Part shown: piece after piece, positions 1 through 8,331 of the stretch | How positions within the stretch are numbered: position 1 is the first letter of the stretch | Layout: the number at the start of each line of letters is the position of its first letter | NCBI RefSeq assembly: GCF_024436055.1 | Contig: NZ_JANFNH010000031.1 | Location: 16,503 to 80,502 of the forward strand | Length of the DNA stretch: 64,000 nucleotides | Reading direction: 5' to 3' | Source of the DNA: Streptantibioticus rubrisoli | GTDB lineage: Bacteria > Actinomycetota > Actinomycetes > Streptomycetales > Streptomycetaceae | Program-made: the position numbers and the translations under genes | The notes under the pieces: model-generated | Seen by the model: the letters and a program-made list of their open reading frames with translations, nothing else | The model's database searches: none | What the model was told of the DNA's origin: nothing

Positions 1-526
1 CTCTCGCCGGGCGCACTCCAGGCGGGCCTCGTCTTCGGTCAGTTGTCGCTTGTGGTCGCTCAGCTGCCGCTGGATCGCTGTGACGTCCGCTTCGCGCAGT
101 TCGGAGCGTGCGTGGTCACGTTCCCTTTCCAGGTGAGTGCACCGCTGCTGCAGGTCGGCGATCATGCTGAGGAAGACGTGGATGAGCTGGGTGAGGCCCA
201 AGAGCGTCTGCTGGGCCTGTACCTGGCCTTGACGGGCCTGCATCGAGGCGGAGCTGCACTTCCACCAGCGTCTGCTGGGCTTGCACCTGGCCCGTACAGG
301 ACTCATCGAGCCGCAGGTGGAGCTGAGCTACTTCGGGTGCGGCGGACGGAGCCGGGGCGGCGGCCACGTGGCGGGCGATCGATGCCTGCTCTGCGGCGTC
401 CAACAGCTCGCGTCCTTGCCACTGGTTCCGCCCGAACCGGAACCGGGCCTCCAGCTCGCGCAGGGTCAAGGGGCCGTCAGCTCCCGCAACCACGCGGTCA
501 GCTCTTCGCTTCCGGTGTCTGTCCAT
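1..526 (-). pseudogene. Broken coiled-coil HTH-like protein gene, cut by window edge
   Basis: Read on the minus strand, an actinobacterial-type N-terminus (ELTAWLRELTAP followed by LTLRELEARFRFGRNQW) is visible, but the two halves lie in different frames near 480. The frame then holds to about 260, where it must change again to continue as a charged heptad-like coiled coil (QQRCTHLERERDHARSELR) running off the window at position 1. I know this arrangement from small Streptomyces proteins of unknown role with a short helical N-terminal domain and a coiled-coil tail. At least two frameshifts indicate a decayed gene or local sequence errors. Function unknown. Confidence 0.5.
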
Positions 527-764
527 CCAGCGGCGCTGACCGCGCTCCCGGCCGCCGCCGACCCGCTCTGTCCTCCGGCATCCCGGCCCCCTCCCCGTGA
601 CCCTGTCCCCGTCTGCGCGGCCTGTCCCCGATCACCTGCTGCCTGGCCTGCATAGACGCGCGACAGCCCCGACGGACAATCGGATCATCCGCTCACTATG
701 GTCTCCATCCATTCGCCGCAATCGCGTGAAGGACCTTCCGACGCGCTCTTCCTCCCGTCGTCGC

Positions 765-884
765 ATGGACTTGATCGTCTTCACGGTCATCCTGGCCACC
801 GGCGTACTGCTGACCGCCATCGGTGTCTCAGCGAACTCCCTGGCCACGATCAGCGTCGCTCTCACCGGCCTGTACAGCGCCTGA
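765..884 (+). CDS. Small hydrophobic membrane peptide
   Basis: A 39-residue peptide starting MDLIVFTVILATGVLLTAIG is almost entirely one membrane segment followed by a short polar tail (GLYSA). Small single-span proteins of this look are common in Streptomyces, though I cannot name a family. There is no clear ribosome binding site before the ATG. The TGA stop follows LYSA where relatives might carry TGG, so the tail may be shortened. It has no obvious operon partner. Low confidence that it is expressed. Confidence 0.3.
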   Translation: MDLIVFTVILATGVLLTAIGVSANSLATISVALTGLYSA

Positions 885-1129
885 CAGGGGCCAACCACGT
901 ACCGACCGTGCTGTTCGACTGGGACGGGTACGCCCGCCCCCACCCCCGCGGGAACCGCAGTGTTGGTGAGGTGCGGGAGGGTTTGCGCTACGGCGTTTCC
1001 GCAACAGGGTTCCATGACGCCTGCCGCTGGCGGCAGGCCCGCGCCCGGCAGCGGTCCGAGCAGTACACCGCCGACTTCGACCGGTCTACCCTCTCAGGAC
1101 GAGGCTGAGCACAAGTACGCCCTGGCGCA

Positions 1130-1505
1130 GGTCAAGCGCAAGCGTGGGACTGCGGGAACAGGCCGACGAGCGCGTCGGGATGGCAGCGGCGGAAGCGGTG
1201 ATCGAGCGGAAGTCGGGGGCCTGGTCGGTGGCCAGGAACCCGAACGCGACGTCGTCGACGCACCTGCGCTCGATCGCCCGGGAGGAACGCACGCCAGTGG
1301 TGTAGCCGTAGATCAGCAGGCGCACCATCAACCTGGGGTCGTAGGGCGGGTAGCCGCGCTTCCCCCGGTAGTCGGCCAGGATCGGCGCGAGGTCAAGGGT
1401 CTGGTCGACCAGCTCCGCGACAAACCGGGCCAGGTGGTCCTCGGGCAGCCAGCCATCCAGCGACGGCGGCGGCAGCAGGACCTAGTGCGGGTAGAACGCC
1501 CTGAA
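1130..1505 (-). pseudogene. IS1182-type transposase, N-terminal remnant
   Basis: Minus-strand translation gives the conserved N-terminal block of IS1182-like transposases: SLDGWLPEDHLARFV, GKRGYPPYDPRLMVRLLIYG and RSSRAIERRCVDDVAF. Near the start a TAG replaces the glutamine codon expected before VLLPPPSL. After PDFRSI, near 1200, the frame shifts (RFRRCHPDALVGLF in another frame) and soon stops. The DDE core is missing. This is a dead fragment. Confidence 0.7.
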
Positions 1506-1699
1506 CCGCCTACTCAACGCCGCAGGGCGTGCCTGCTGCCGCTTCGGCTCGACCGGCCCGACCTGGAACAGCCCATCCGATCACGCATACCAGTCGGAAG
1601 CGCGGGCGTTGAGTTGACAGAACAGACACCGATGAGACGGGCGACCAGTTCTCCAGAGTGCACGGATCTGATGGTCTCCCCTTGCGGGACGGTCCTTGC

Positions 1700-1830
1700 A
1701 TCTCGCGCAGTAGCTCGACATGGTCAAGATGGGGCGCGTCGCTTCGGACGGCAAGAAGCTAGAGGCCAGAACGCCTCCAAGCAAGGGACCCACGTAGCCC
1801 GGCATCACCGCAGGCCATGGGCTGCTCCGT
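1700..1830 (+). pseudogene. Second IS1182-type transposase fragment, opposite strand
   Basis: Plus-strand translation shows LDMVKMGRVASDGKKLEA, then a frame change to NASKQGTHVARHHR. This matches the internal block of IS1182-type transposases (typically MVKMGRVALDGTKLKANASKHKAMSY), where the D of LDGT is part of the catalytic triad. It points opposite to the fragment at 1130-1505, so the element was rearranged as well as truncated. Confidence 0.5.
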
Positions 1831-1886
1831 TGTTCTTTCGGCGCGTACTACCCCTTTGAGGTGCTCCGGCTGGAGACAGGGGACGG

Positions 1887-2312
1887 TCAGCTGCGATCGC
1901 TGTGCCGGGCCAGCCGGTTGAGGAGGGCGACGGACTGCGCGAGCTGTTGCTGTTCGGCGGGGGACAGCTCTGCCCTGATGGCTTCGGCGAGCCAGTCGGC
2001 TCGGCGGCCGCGACGTGCCTGGAGTGCCTGCAGGCCCGGATCGGTCAGCATGACGAGGACTTTGCGCCTGTCGTCCGGGTGGGGCTTTTGGCGGACGAGG
2101 CCTCGTTCCACGAGTTGGCTGACGACCCGCGCAGCCGACTGGTGGCGGATCTGCTGCCGGGCCGCCAGCTCGCTGGTGGTCATGGGCCCTTCGCGGTCGA
2201 GGAAGCCCAGCACCGCGGCCTGCGCCTGCGGCATGGCATCGGTGGCCCGTGCGCGCCGCACCAGGTTTCCGACGACGGCTCGCAGGTCGCTCGCGATCTC
2301 CTGCTCGTTCAC
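1887..2312 (-). CDS. MarR-family transcriptional regulator
   Basis: A 141-residue winged-helix repressor typical of MarR in length. It has an N-terminal dimerisation helix, the recognition region (MTTSELAARQQIRHQSAARV), the wing with the family's DDRRKVLVMLT signature, and a C-terminal helix (LSPAEQQQLAQSVALL). The GTG start at 2312 (VNEQEIASDL) matches family length; an ATG at 2348 would add 12 residues lying inside the operator. It is divergent from the metallo-hydrolase at 2389, and the 30-bp dyad at 2339-2368 covers the space between them. I infer autoregulation plus control of the hydrolase. Confidence 0.85.
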   Translation of the reverse strand: MNEQEIASDLRAVVGNLVRRARATDAMPQAQAAVLGFLDREGPMTTSELAARQQIRHQSAARVVSQLVERGLVRQKPHPDDRRKVLVMLTDPGLQALQARRGRRADWLAEAIRAELSPAEQQQLAQSVALLNRLARHSDRS

Positions 2313-2338
2313 GGCATCACCGTACCCGCAGAACAGAC

Positions 2339-2368
2339 ATACAGCCATGCTGTACAGTCTGGCTGTAT
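2339..2368. promoter_or_regulatory. MarR-type operator dyad
   Basis: ATACAGCCA (2339-2347) is repeated inverted as TGGCTGTAT (2360-2368) around a central perfect CTGTACAG (2350-2357), all sharing one axis at 2353.5. It sits between the divergent MarR regulator and the metallo-hydrolase, 20 bp before the latter's start, so a bound dimer would block both promoters. Confidence 0.7.
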
Positions 2369-2388
2369 AAATGGAGGGGAGACCAGTC

Positions 2389-3042
2389 ATGCAGATCACC
2401 TCACTGGGGCACTCCTGCGTACGGCTGCAGCACCAGGGCTGCACCGTCGTCATCGACCCCGGCTGTTTCAGCGATCCGGACGCACTGGAGGGAGCCGACG
2501 CGGTGCTCGTCACACATGAGCACGTAGACCACTTCGTCCCCGACCGGCTGCGGGAGGCTGGCGGCGACATCGACATTTGGACCAACCCGGCGGTCGCCCG
2601 CCACCTCGCTGACCTCGGCGGGCGCGTCCATACCGTCCGGCACGGTGACGCGTTCGACGTCGGCCCACTGGAATTCCACGTGTACGGGGAAAAGCACGCC
2701 ACCATCCACCGCGACTTCGCCGAGTTCGACAACGTCGGCTTCCTGGTCGACGGAGTCTTCCACCCGGGCGACGCGCTCACCGTCCCGGAGGAGGAGGTGC
2801 GCACGCTCTTCGCGCCGGCCGGTGCGCCGTGGGTGAAACTGGCCGAGGTCGTCGACTACGTCAGGGAGGTCGGACCCGGCGAGGTCTTCCTCGTTCACGA
2901 CGCGGTGCTGAGCCCCCCGGCGCTGAGTGCCCACACTCAGATCCTGACCGGCTTGGTCGGCGGACCGCACGGCCCGGCCGTCCGCACCTGGTCCGCAGGC
3001 GACACAGTGGGCCTGTCCGGAGCCGGGGGCGCCTCGAGCTAG
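2389..3042 (+). CDS. MBL-fold metallo-hydrolase
   Basis: A 217-residue metallo-beta-lactamase-fold protein of the UlaG/YcbL-like soluble type. It starts MQITSLGHSCVRL, carries the zinc motif HEHVDH near residues 44-49, a second-site region GVFHPGDAL near 125, and a late VFLVHDAVLS histidine. No signal peptide. The ATG at 2389 follows a GGAGGGGA ribosome binding site; an ATG at 2371 lacks one. Substrate unknown. It is divergent from a MarR regulator with a shared operator, so it is probably induced by a MarR ligand. A strong hairpin follows at 3067. Confidence 0.85.
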   Translation: MQITSLGHSCVRLQHQGCTVVIDPGCFSDPDALEGADAVLVTHEHVDHFVPDRLREAGGDIDIWTNPAVARHLADLGGRVHTVRHGDAFDVGPLEFHVYGEKHATIHRDFAEFDNVGFLVDGVFHPGDALTVPEEEVRTLFAPAGAPWVKLAEVVDYVREVGPGEVFLVHDAVLSPPALSAHTQILTGLVGGPHGPAVRTWSAGDTVGLSGAGGASS

Positions 3043-3066
3043 GCGGTTCCACGGATCTGACAGCGA

Positions 3067-3100
3067 CCGGGCCGAGGCGGAGGGAGATACCTCGGCCCGG
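3067..3100 (+). terminator. Stem-loop terminator after the metallo-hydrolase
   Basis: A perfect 11-bp inverted repeat, CCGGGCCGAGG (3067-3077) and CCTCGGCCCGG (3090-3100), with a 12-nt loop and no U tract, 25 nt after the stop codon. Confidence 0.75.
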
Positions 3101-3359
3101 GAGGCAGCAGGGGAGAGGGCGCGCCTGCATGCGGCGCGGCTTCGCCTTCCCCTGTCGGGCTCGTAAAGTCCTCGCCGTGGGTGGGAGGGCGCGGGCAAGA
3201 CCCTTCAGCGGTTCTGGCTACCGCCACGACAGCGAACGTCTGTTCCAACTAGTGCTGTGACCGCGCAAGTTCACCGGGTTGCTGGTTCGAGCGATTGGAT
3301 GGCGGTGACGTCCGTTCCGACCGCTGGAGTTGTGGTGGCACGGTCAGACATCCGACCCT

Positions 3360-3640
3360 GGGCGAACAAGAAAAAAGTCAAACTGTGCTTCACCCCGACC
3401 TAGGCCCCCTGAGCCAGCCCGATCGAGGCGCACTTCAGGCCGCTGCGGCAGTTCACCCTGGCGAACTCGAACCATCGCAGCCACCCAGCGCAGACTCAGG
3501 CGCTGCATCGTTACCTGCGCTGGCGCAACGCCAACGCTCGCCACGCCGACGTTCTCGCCGCACAACGCCGAGAACGCGCGCGTATCCGCAGCGAGAAGGG
3601 TGTCCGCTGGAGCGGACAGCGTCTCTGCTCGGTGGCCTGA
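3360..3640 (+). pseudogene. IS630-type transposase, C-terminal remnant
   Basis: From 3422 the plus strand reads IEAHFRPLRQFTLANSNH, then ALHRYLRWRNANARHADVL and RIRSEKGVRWSGQRLCSVA to the TGA at 3638. This is the C-terminal end of IS630-like transposases, where the glutamate of PIEAHF completes the DDE triad. Just upstream, KKVKLCFTPT (expected before YASWANPIEAHF) is in another frame and followed by TAG. Everything N-terminal is gone. Confidence 0.7.
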
Positions 3641-3680
3641 CCGCTCAAATCTCAATTCGACGAAAATACAGGGCCGGGCG

Positions 3681-4817
3681 TCAGGCAGACTGCAGAGGCG
3701 GGGCCTGCCTTGTGATCGCGGCGGCCGGCAGCAGATTGTCCGGTTCGGCGCCAGGGTCTGCGGTGACGACGACTCCGGCCGACCGAAGGTCGAACCCGGT
3801 CGGCCAGACCGTGAGGTCGCTCGCCAGTGCCCCCTCCAGATTCGCCTGCCTCAAGTCTGCGCCGCTGAGGTCGCAGCCTCGAAGGTCGGCCAACCGCAGG
3901 TCCGCACCGGCGAACACGGCGTCATGAGCGCGTGCCTTGCGCAGGTTCGCCTCCCGCAGGTCCGCACGCGAGAAGTCCGCCTCCCGCACATCGGCCTTGA
4001 CCAGGCGCGCGCCGCGCAGGTCCGCTTCGATGCAGCGGACCTGGCGGAGGATCGAGGTTCCGAGTTCGGCATGACGCAGGTTGGCGGCTATCAGTGACGC
4101 CTTGCTCAAGTTGACCTGGTAGACACTTGCCGCCTCCAGGCACGCGCCGTCGAGGTTGACTCCTTGCAGCCACAGCCCGTCGCAGTCAGCTCTTCGCAGG
4201 TCGGTCATGCTGACGTTCAGCCAGTCCGGGCGTGGTTCCTGGCGCAGGACCCCGAGACACGTCAGCGCCGTCTGAGCATCCGCGGCGCGGGTCTCCAACG
4301 GCCGCACCGAATTGATCGACACGTCCGTCGCCGGGGAGCCCGGCTCCCGCGGCGGCCAGGGCAGGTGCGTACGAAGATACGCCGCCATGATGGAGACGAC
4401 CGCCTCATGATCGCGGACGGAATGGTCGGCGATCCGCCACAGCGCGTAGATGCCCCCGATCCGTACGTCCAGCTTGTCGCTGCCGAGTTGGTCCACGGCC
4501 CGGCTGAAGCGATCGGTGACCTGTCCCTCCCGGGTCGCGTTCAAACCGTCCTGGCTGACGCGCACCTGGCGCCATGTCGCGTAGGCACCGAACAGCACGA
4601 CCGCGCCGCCCATGGCTTGCAGCAACGTGCCGCGCACGTTGTTCACCGCGTTCAACCGCTCCGCGGCGGCGATGTGGCCACCAGCGAGATCGTGGTCGAC
4701 CATCAGCCCCGGAAGAATCAGGAGCACAACGCCCAGCACGGCGAACAGGCCCAGTGCGGCCGTCGCGACGGCAACGGTGCGAGTCGGACGCGAGCGGCCA
4801 CGAACGGATGCCCCCAT
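3681..4817 (-). CDS. Pentapeptide-repeat membrane protein
   Basis: A 378-residue protein. Residues about 15-37 and 62-82 form two membrane segments, followed by a cytoplasmic region with VTDRFSRAVDQLGS and a conserved RIGGIYALWRIA block often found before pentapeptide repeats in actinobacteria. From about residue 215 come tandem A(D/N)LRx repeats (ADLRGARLVKADVREADFSR and on) that should form a right-handed quadrilateral helix. The role is unknown; these proteins are thought to be scaffolds or signalling proteins. It is monocistronic and convergent with the IS630 remnant. ATG start at 4817. Confidence 0.85.
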   Translation of the reverse strand: MGASVRGRSRPTRTVAVATAALGLFAVLGVVLLILPGLMVDHDLAGGHIAAAERLNAVNNVRGTLLQAMGGAVVLFGAYATWRQVRVSQDGLNATREGQVTDRFSRAVDQLGSDKLDVRIGGIYALWRIADHSVRDHEAVVSIMAAYLRTHLPWPPREPGSPATDVSINSVRPLETRAADAQTALTCLGVLRQEPRPDWLNVSMTDLRRADCDGLWLQGVNLDGACLEAASVYQVNLSKASLIAANLRHAELGTSILRQVRCIEADLRGARLVKADVREADFSRADLREANLRKARAHDAVFAGADLRLADLRGCDLSGADLRQANLEGALASDLTVWPTGFDLRSAGVVVTADPGAEPDNLLPAAAITRQAPPLQSA

Positions 4818-5248
4818 AGATATTGGATCTTAGGGCAGAGCTGAACCCGGTCAACCCACGCGGTCACAGCACTAGCCGCCATCTGGCGAGGGATAGCACT
4901 CGAACTCGGCGAGTCCGCCCACCGCCTCCCGTGCTGCGGCTTTCGGCGATACGGCGCCGTACATGCTGCCGCTGCCGCGCGGTGCGCGGCCTCCCCGAGC
5001 CTCCGTGCTGCGTTGGATCCGGCTACTTGACCACATCATCTGCGGACCGGACGCGCCCCCGCCCGGGCCGTCGGCCAGAATGAGGGCGGCCGTGATCGGC
5101 TTGCCCACCGGTTCGCGGCGAACAGCGAAGCTCCGGCAGACGGCCATCACGATCTCCAGCACGGCGTGCTCGGCGAGGGCCCGGTAGACGCTGGCGACGG
5201 ATGGGCCCTCTGGTGGGCGGGGCTGGTGCTATGGGGCTTGCGGCGCGG
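4818..5248. other. No recognisable gene
   Basis: I see only open frames without a family resemblance. A minus-strand frame (about 5200-4872) reads SVASVYRALAEHAVLEIVM, which could be the HTH tail of a resolvase-type protein, but the match is too short to call. Confidence 0.4.
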
Positions 5249-5637
5249 TCATCGCAGGTGTGCGCCGAAGAAGTCCTCCAGGTGCCAGGTGGCGGTGATG
5301 CGGCCGTCCTCAACGCGGTGGAACTCCACGGTCACCATCTCGATCCGACGGCCGGTGGGGGCCACGCCCAGGAACTCGCGACCTGGCGGCCCGTCAAGCG
5401 GCCCCGTACGGCGGCGAGTCTCCTGCGACGACGACTTCCTCGACCTGGTAGCGCAGGCCCTCGAATACCTTCGTGGAGCATGCGGATGAACTGCTTTTGG
5501 CCGTCGGCGCTGCCTGGGTTGCCGGGGACGGGCGGCTGGGGAGTTCGGCAGGGGACCAGGACCTCGTCGTGCAGCGCGGGATCGACGGTGTCGAATGCTT
5601 GATAGAAGCGTCGGGCTAGGTCTTCGGTACTGGTTAT
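5249..5637 (-). pseudogene. SnoaL-like ester cyclase gene, multiply frameshifted
   Basis: Piecing frames together gives a complete NTF2-fold SnoaL-like protein of about 129 residues: TSTEDLARRFYQAFDTVDPA, DGQKQFIRMLHE, then VFEGLRYQVEEVVVAGDS, AAVRGRLTGRQV, EFLGVAPTGRRIEMVTVEF and ITATWHLEDFFGAHLR with TGA at 5249. Frame breaks occur near 5470, 5430 and 5375. At the expected start (5637), six bases after an AAGGA site, the codon reads ATA rather than ATG. Loss of start plus three frameshifts argues for real decay. Relatives cyclise polyketides or act on unknown small molecules. Confidence 0.7.
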
Positions 5638-5699
5638 GGGTGTTCCTTGTGAAGGGTGGATAGTGCCGAGGGCGATGGCTCGGTGGGGACGGGCAGGGC

Positions 5700-5949
5700 A
5701 GTAGGACGCCTGGGCGGTGCTATCGAAGACGAACCGGAGGAGATGCATGTCTCCGCCGCGGGTCCCGGCTGCTATCGCCTGCGCGTCCGCGCTAGCGGCC
5801 CCGACCAGGGCGCCGAAGTCATCGGCCTCGACGTCGACGACGACCCGGTCGAGGAGTACCTCATCCAGCCCTGGCACGCACCCCAGGCACCGGAAACCCG
5901 CCACAAGATGAGCGACGCCCACGGAGCGGAAGTTCGCGCCCGAACGTAA
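5700..5949 (+). pseudogene. C-terminal fragment of a conserved actinobacterial protein
   Basis: The plus strand reads VSAAGPGCYRLRVRASGPD, then VEEYLIQPWHAPQAPETRHK to a TAA at 5949. The EYLIQ-W-AP ending resembles the C-terminus of an uncharacterised Streptomyces family. The open frame extends to an ATG at 5656, but the first 20 residues look random and the family's N-terminus is absent. Confidence 0.35.
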
Positions 5950-6085
5950 GCCCACGCGTCACGGTTTGCACGCACGACTGACGGTCGAGTTTCTGAGCCA
6001 GAAGACCCAAGAGAACCTGGCCGTCGAGAACCTGGCCGTCCCCGCCCCCTGCGGCCCAAGTTTCGCGAGTCCCTTGCTACCGTCC

Positions 6086-6129
6086 CCGAAGAACGGATCG
6101 GCGCTGTAAGCGGCGGATCGGTTCTTCGG
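6086..6129. terminator. Stem-loop downstream of the HxlR gene
   Basis: CCGAAGAAC (6086-6094) pairs with GTTCTTCGG (6121-6129), extended by partial GATC pairing inside. It lies 100 bp beyond the HxlR stop and could end transcription from either side. Confidence 0.5.
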
Positions 6130-6228
6130 TCTCATTCATAGCGGCCAGAGGGCGCTATTGGGTCAGGCCGAAGATCTGGCTCAGCAGGTCGTCCATCGCG
6201 TCGCGGATGTGCACCAGTTGCTGCCGCT

Positions 6229-6600
6229 CTATCCCGCGCTGCGCGGCGACAGCCGCCGTGTGATCCGGTCGAACAGCTCCGTCAGCGGCTCGCCGACGTC
6301 CCGGCCGAACTCGGTCAGCCCATAGGTGACCTGGGGCGGCGTCGTCGGCTCGACCTCCCGCCAGACCAGGCCGTCGTGGACCAGTGCGCGCAAGGTCTGG
6401 GCGAGCATCTTCTCGCTGATGCCCTGGATGCTCTCGCGCAGCTCGTAGAACCGAAGGTCGTTGCTCCGCAAGGAGATCAGCACCCAGATGCCCCACCTGC
6501 TGGTCACATGGTCGACCACATCGCGCGCGGGGCAGTCGGTGTGAAACACGTCATACCGCTGCCCCGCCTCGGCCTGTCTGTGCTGCACGCCTCCCGCCAT
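6229..6600 (-). CDS. HxlR-family transcriptional regulator
   Basis: A 123-residue winged-helix protein of the HxlR type: the N-terminal DCPARDVVDHVTSRWGIWVL block with the conserved cysteine, the recognition helix region RFYELRESIQGISEKMLAQT, the wing (VWREVEPTTPPQVTYGLTEF), and the GEPLTELFDRI dimerisation helix. The end after RRLSPRSAG differs from relatives, and a neighbouring frame continues plausibly (AAQRGIERQQLVHIRDAM), so a late frameshift may have altered the C-terminus. It is divergent from the NmrA-type reductase at 6693, which it probably represses. Confidence 0.85.
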   Translation of the reverse strand: MAGGVQHRQAEAGQRYDVFHTDCPARDVVDHVTSRWGIWVLISLRSNDLRFYELRESIQGISEKMLAQTLRALVHDGLVWREVEPTTPPQVTYGLTEFGRDVGEPLTELFDRITRRLSPRSAG

Positions 6601-6605
6601 GCCAT

Positions 6606-6660
6606 GAGCTTACCTAAAGGTATGTCCTTACCGAAAGTTAGTCCACGCTCCTAGCGTGAA
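6606..6660. promoter_or_regulatory. Divergent promoter/operator between HxlR and NmrA-type genes
   Basis: The imperfect dyad TACCTAAAGGTA (6611-6622) and a second TTACCGAAAGTTAGT stretch (6629-6643) lie in the 92-bp divergent space and are AT-rich for this DNA. HxlR proteins commonly bind such dyads. Exact promoter boxes cannot be fixed by eye. Confidence 0.4.
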
Positions 6661-6692
6661 GTCCCCAGAGGACATCTGACAAGGAGCTGATC

Positions 6693-7532
6693 GTGATTGC
6701 GGTGACCGGGGCTACCGGGAATATCGGCCGACCGTTGACGCAGGCGTTGGTCGAGGCGGGTCAGCAGGTGACGGCGGTGTCACGGCACACGGCGGCGGTG
6801 CCGAAAGGCGTCCGCCACGTGGCGGCCGACCTGGCTAAACCGGCCAGCCTCAAGCCCGCGCTGGCCGGGGCGAAGGCGTTGTTCCTGCTGCTGTCGGGCG
6901 GCCTGCACGCCACTGGAGCCAACCCTGCCGACATCGTCAGCGAGGCTGCGGTCAGCGGGGTCCGCCGGGTCGTCCTGCTCTCCACGCTGGGCGTGGTGAC
7001 CAGGCCCTTCGGCCCAACGCGGATCGCGATGCGTGCGTTGGAGGACATGCTTCGGGAGTCCGGCCTGGAGTGGGTCATCCTGCGGCCGGGCGGCTTCGCC
7101 TCCAACGCCCTGTGGTGGGCCGAGTCCGTCCGCGCGCAACAGGTCGTCGCCGCGCCCTTCGGCGACGTGGGGGTGCCGATCATCGACCCGGCGGACATCG
7201 CCGCGGTCGCGGCGGCCTGCTTGCTGGATGACCGGCACATTGGCGGCGTGTACGAGCTGACTGGCCCGGAGGTGATCACTCCGCGCCAGCAGACGGAGGC
7301 CATCGCCGCTGCGCTGGGTTCGCCGGTGAGGTTTCACGAACTCACCCGCGACGAGGCCAAGGCCGCCATGACCCGGAGCATGCCGGCGGAACTCGCCGAC
7401 GACACTCTGGACATCCTCGGTTCCCCGAGCCCGGCAGAGTTGCGCATCAGCCCGGACGTCCAGCGGGTCCTCGGCCGCGCCCCGCGCTCCTTCGCCGACT
7501 GGGCCGCCCGCAATCTCGCCGCGTTCCGCTGA
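6693..7532 (+). CDS. NmrA/YtfG-like NAD(P)-binding quinone reductase
   Basis: A 279-residue Rossmann-fold protein of the atypical SDR group. The GATGNIG dinucleotide motif is at residues 6-12 and the central VVLLSTLGV block at about 93-101. The tyrosine of classical SDRs is absent, as expected of NmrA/QorB (YtfG) types. LEWVILRPGGFASN and VYELTGPEVIT near the substrate pocket fit the same group. The GTG at 6693 follows AAGGAG. It probably reduces a quinone or senses redox state. It is divergent from an HxlR regulator, a common pairing for quinone/aldehyde-responsive switches. Confidence 0.85.
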   Translation: MIAVTGATGNIGRPLTQALVEAGQQVTAVSRHTAAVPKGVRHVAADLAKPASLKPALAGAKALFLLLSGGLHATGANPADIVSEAAVSGVRRVVLLSTLGVVTRPFGPTRIAMRALEDMLRESGLEWVILRPGGFASNALWWAESVRAQQVVAAPFGDVGVPIIDPADIAAVAAACLLDDRHIGGVYELTGPEVITPRQQTEAIAAALGSPVRFHELTRDEAKAAMTRSMPAELADDTLDILGSPSPAELRISPDVQRVLGRAPRSFADWAARNLAAFR

Positions 7533-7676
7533 GACTGCTCAGTGCCGCCGGAACTGCTCTTCGTGCTCGGCGATTCACTGCTGAACCGTCTAAGGGGGGC
7601 CAGCCACTGTCGGCGCAACTCGCCAGCAGAGATGGCGTGTTCGTTCTAGGTGATCGCCTGACACCCGCACCACCGT

Positions 7677-7708
7677 CGGTGGCCCCGGGCGCCTGTCGGG
7701 GGCCACCG
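7677..7708. terminator. Stem-loop terminator
   Basis: CGGTGGCCCC (7677-7686) pairs perfectly with GGGGCCACCG (7699-7708). It lies between the convergent NmrA-type gene and the VOC gene and could serve both. Confidence 0.65.
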
Positions 7709-7839
7709 CCGTAGCTTGGCACTCGCCCGCACGTCGTGAAGGGAGACACGTGAGCCGTCCCGAGCCGGTCGCAGCACGGGTGCGTTCCGATGTGCCCTGG
7801 GGGCTTAAGGCTCCCGCGGGAGCGGCTGTGCGCGTGGCG

Positions 7840-8238
7840 TCAGCGTGCGAACTTTTCGATGGCCTCCGGAGTGACGGGGGTGAAGAAGTTGACGAGGTTG
7901 CCGTCGGGGTCTCGGAACAGCAGCGACCGGTTGCCCCAGGGCATCGTGGTGGGCTTGTTGACGAAGTCGGTGACGAAGCCGGTCAGGTTCTGGTGAACGC
8001 GGTCCACGTCGTCGACGAGGAACTCGGTGATCACGCTGTGGTTGTCTGCCGGGCGGGCAGAGCCCGGGGCGAACAGCGGGACGGTGCGGGCGCTGGCGAT
8101 CGCGAGGGTTGCGCCCGCGGTCTTGAGTTCGGCGAAGTCCTCGGTGGCCCACGTCGCCCGCGCCCCTGTGGCTCGCTCGTAGAAGTCGACGAGGCGTGCG
8201 ACGTCGCTGGTGATGATGCGGATCGAGACGAAGTCCAT
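7840..8238 (-). CDS. VOC-family (glyoxalase/bleomycin-resistance fold) protein
   Basis: A 132-residue single-domain protein with paired beta-alpha-beta-beta-beta units: MDFVSIRIITSDVARLVDFY at the N-terminus and NRSLLFRDPDGNLVNFFTPV at the C-terminus. The RDPDGN motif and following metal-ligand region are typical. The ATG at 8238 is preceded by AAGGAGATTCCC. Such proteins bind or modify small electrophiles or antibiotics; the substrate is not predictable. It is divergent from the WYL regulator at 8332, which very likely controls it. Confidence 0.85.
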   Translation of the reverse strand: MDFVSIRIITSDVARLVDFYERATGARATWATEDFAELKTAGATLAIASARTVPLFAPGSARPADNHSVITEFLVDDVDRVHQNLTGFVTDFVNKPTTMPWGNRSLLFRDPDGNLVNFFTPVTPEAIEKFAR

Positions 8239-8286
8239 GGGAATCTCCTTGGCTGTGCTGGAGGGTGCACGTCGCAGGCTAGGAGA

Positions 8287-8331
8287 AATAGTGGACAGAA
8301 TCGGTCCTGTATCCCGCGCTAGGCTGCGGAC
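8287..8331. promoter_or_regulatory. Divergent promoter region of VOC and WYL genes
   Basis: The 93-bp divergent space contains an ACAG (8295-8298) and CTGT (8307-8310) dyad inside GGACAGAATCGGTCCTGT. A plausible operator for the WYL regulator, seen by eye only. Confidence 0.3.

Noticed and set aside
960..1859. 299-codon plus-strand frame at 960-1859
   Set aside because: It crosses transposase debris of both orientations and reads as low-complexity Arg/Gly/Pro; only the 1700-1830 portion makes sense as a transposase fragment.
4872..5313. Possible resolvase or regulator tail on the minus strand
   Set aside because: Only one short HTH-like stretch; too weak to annotate.
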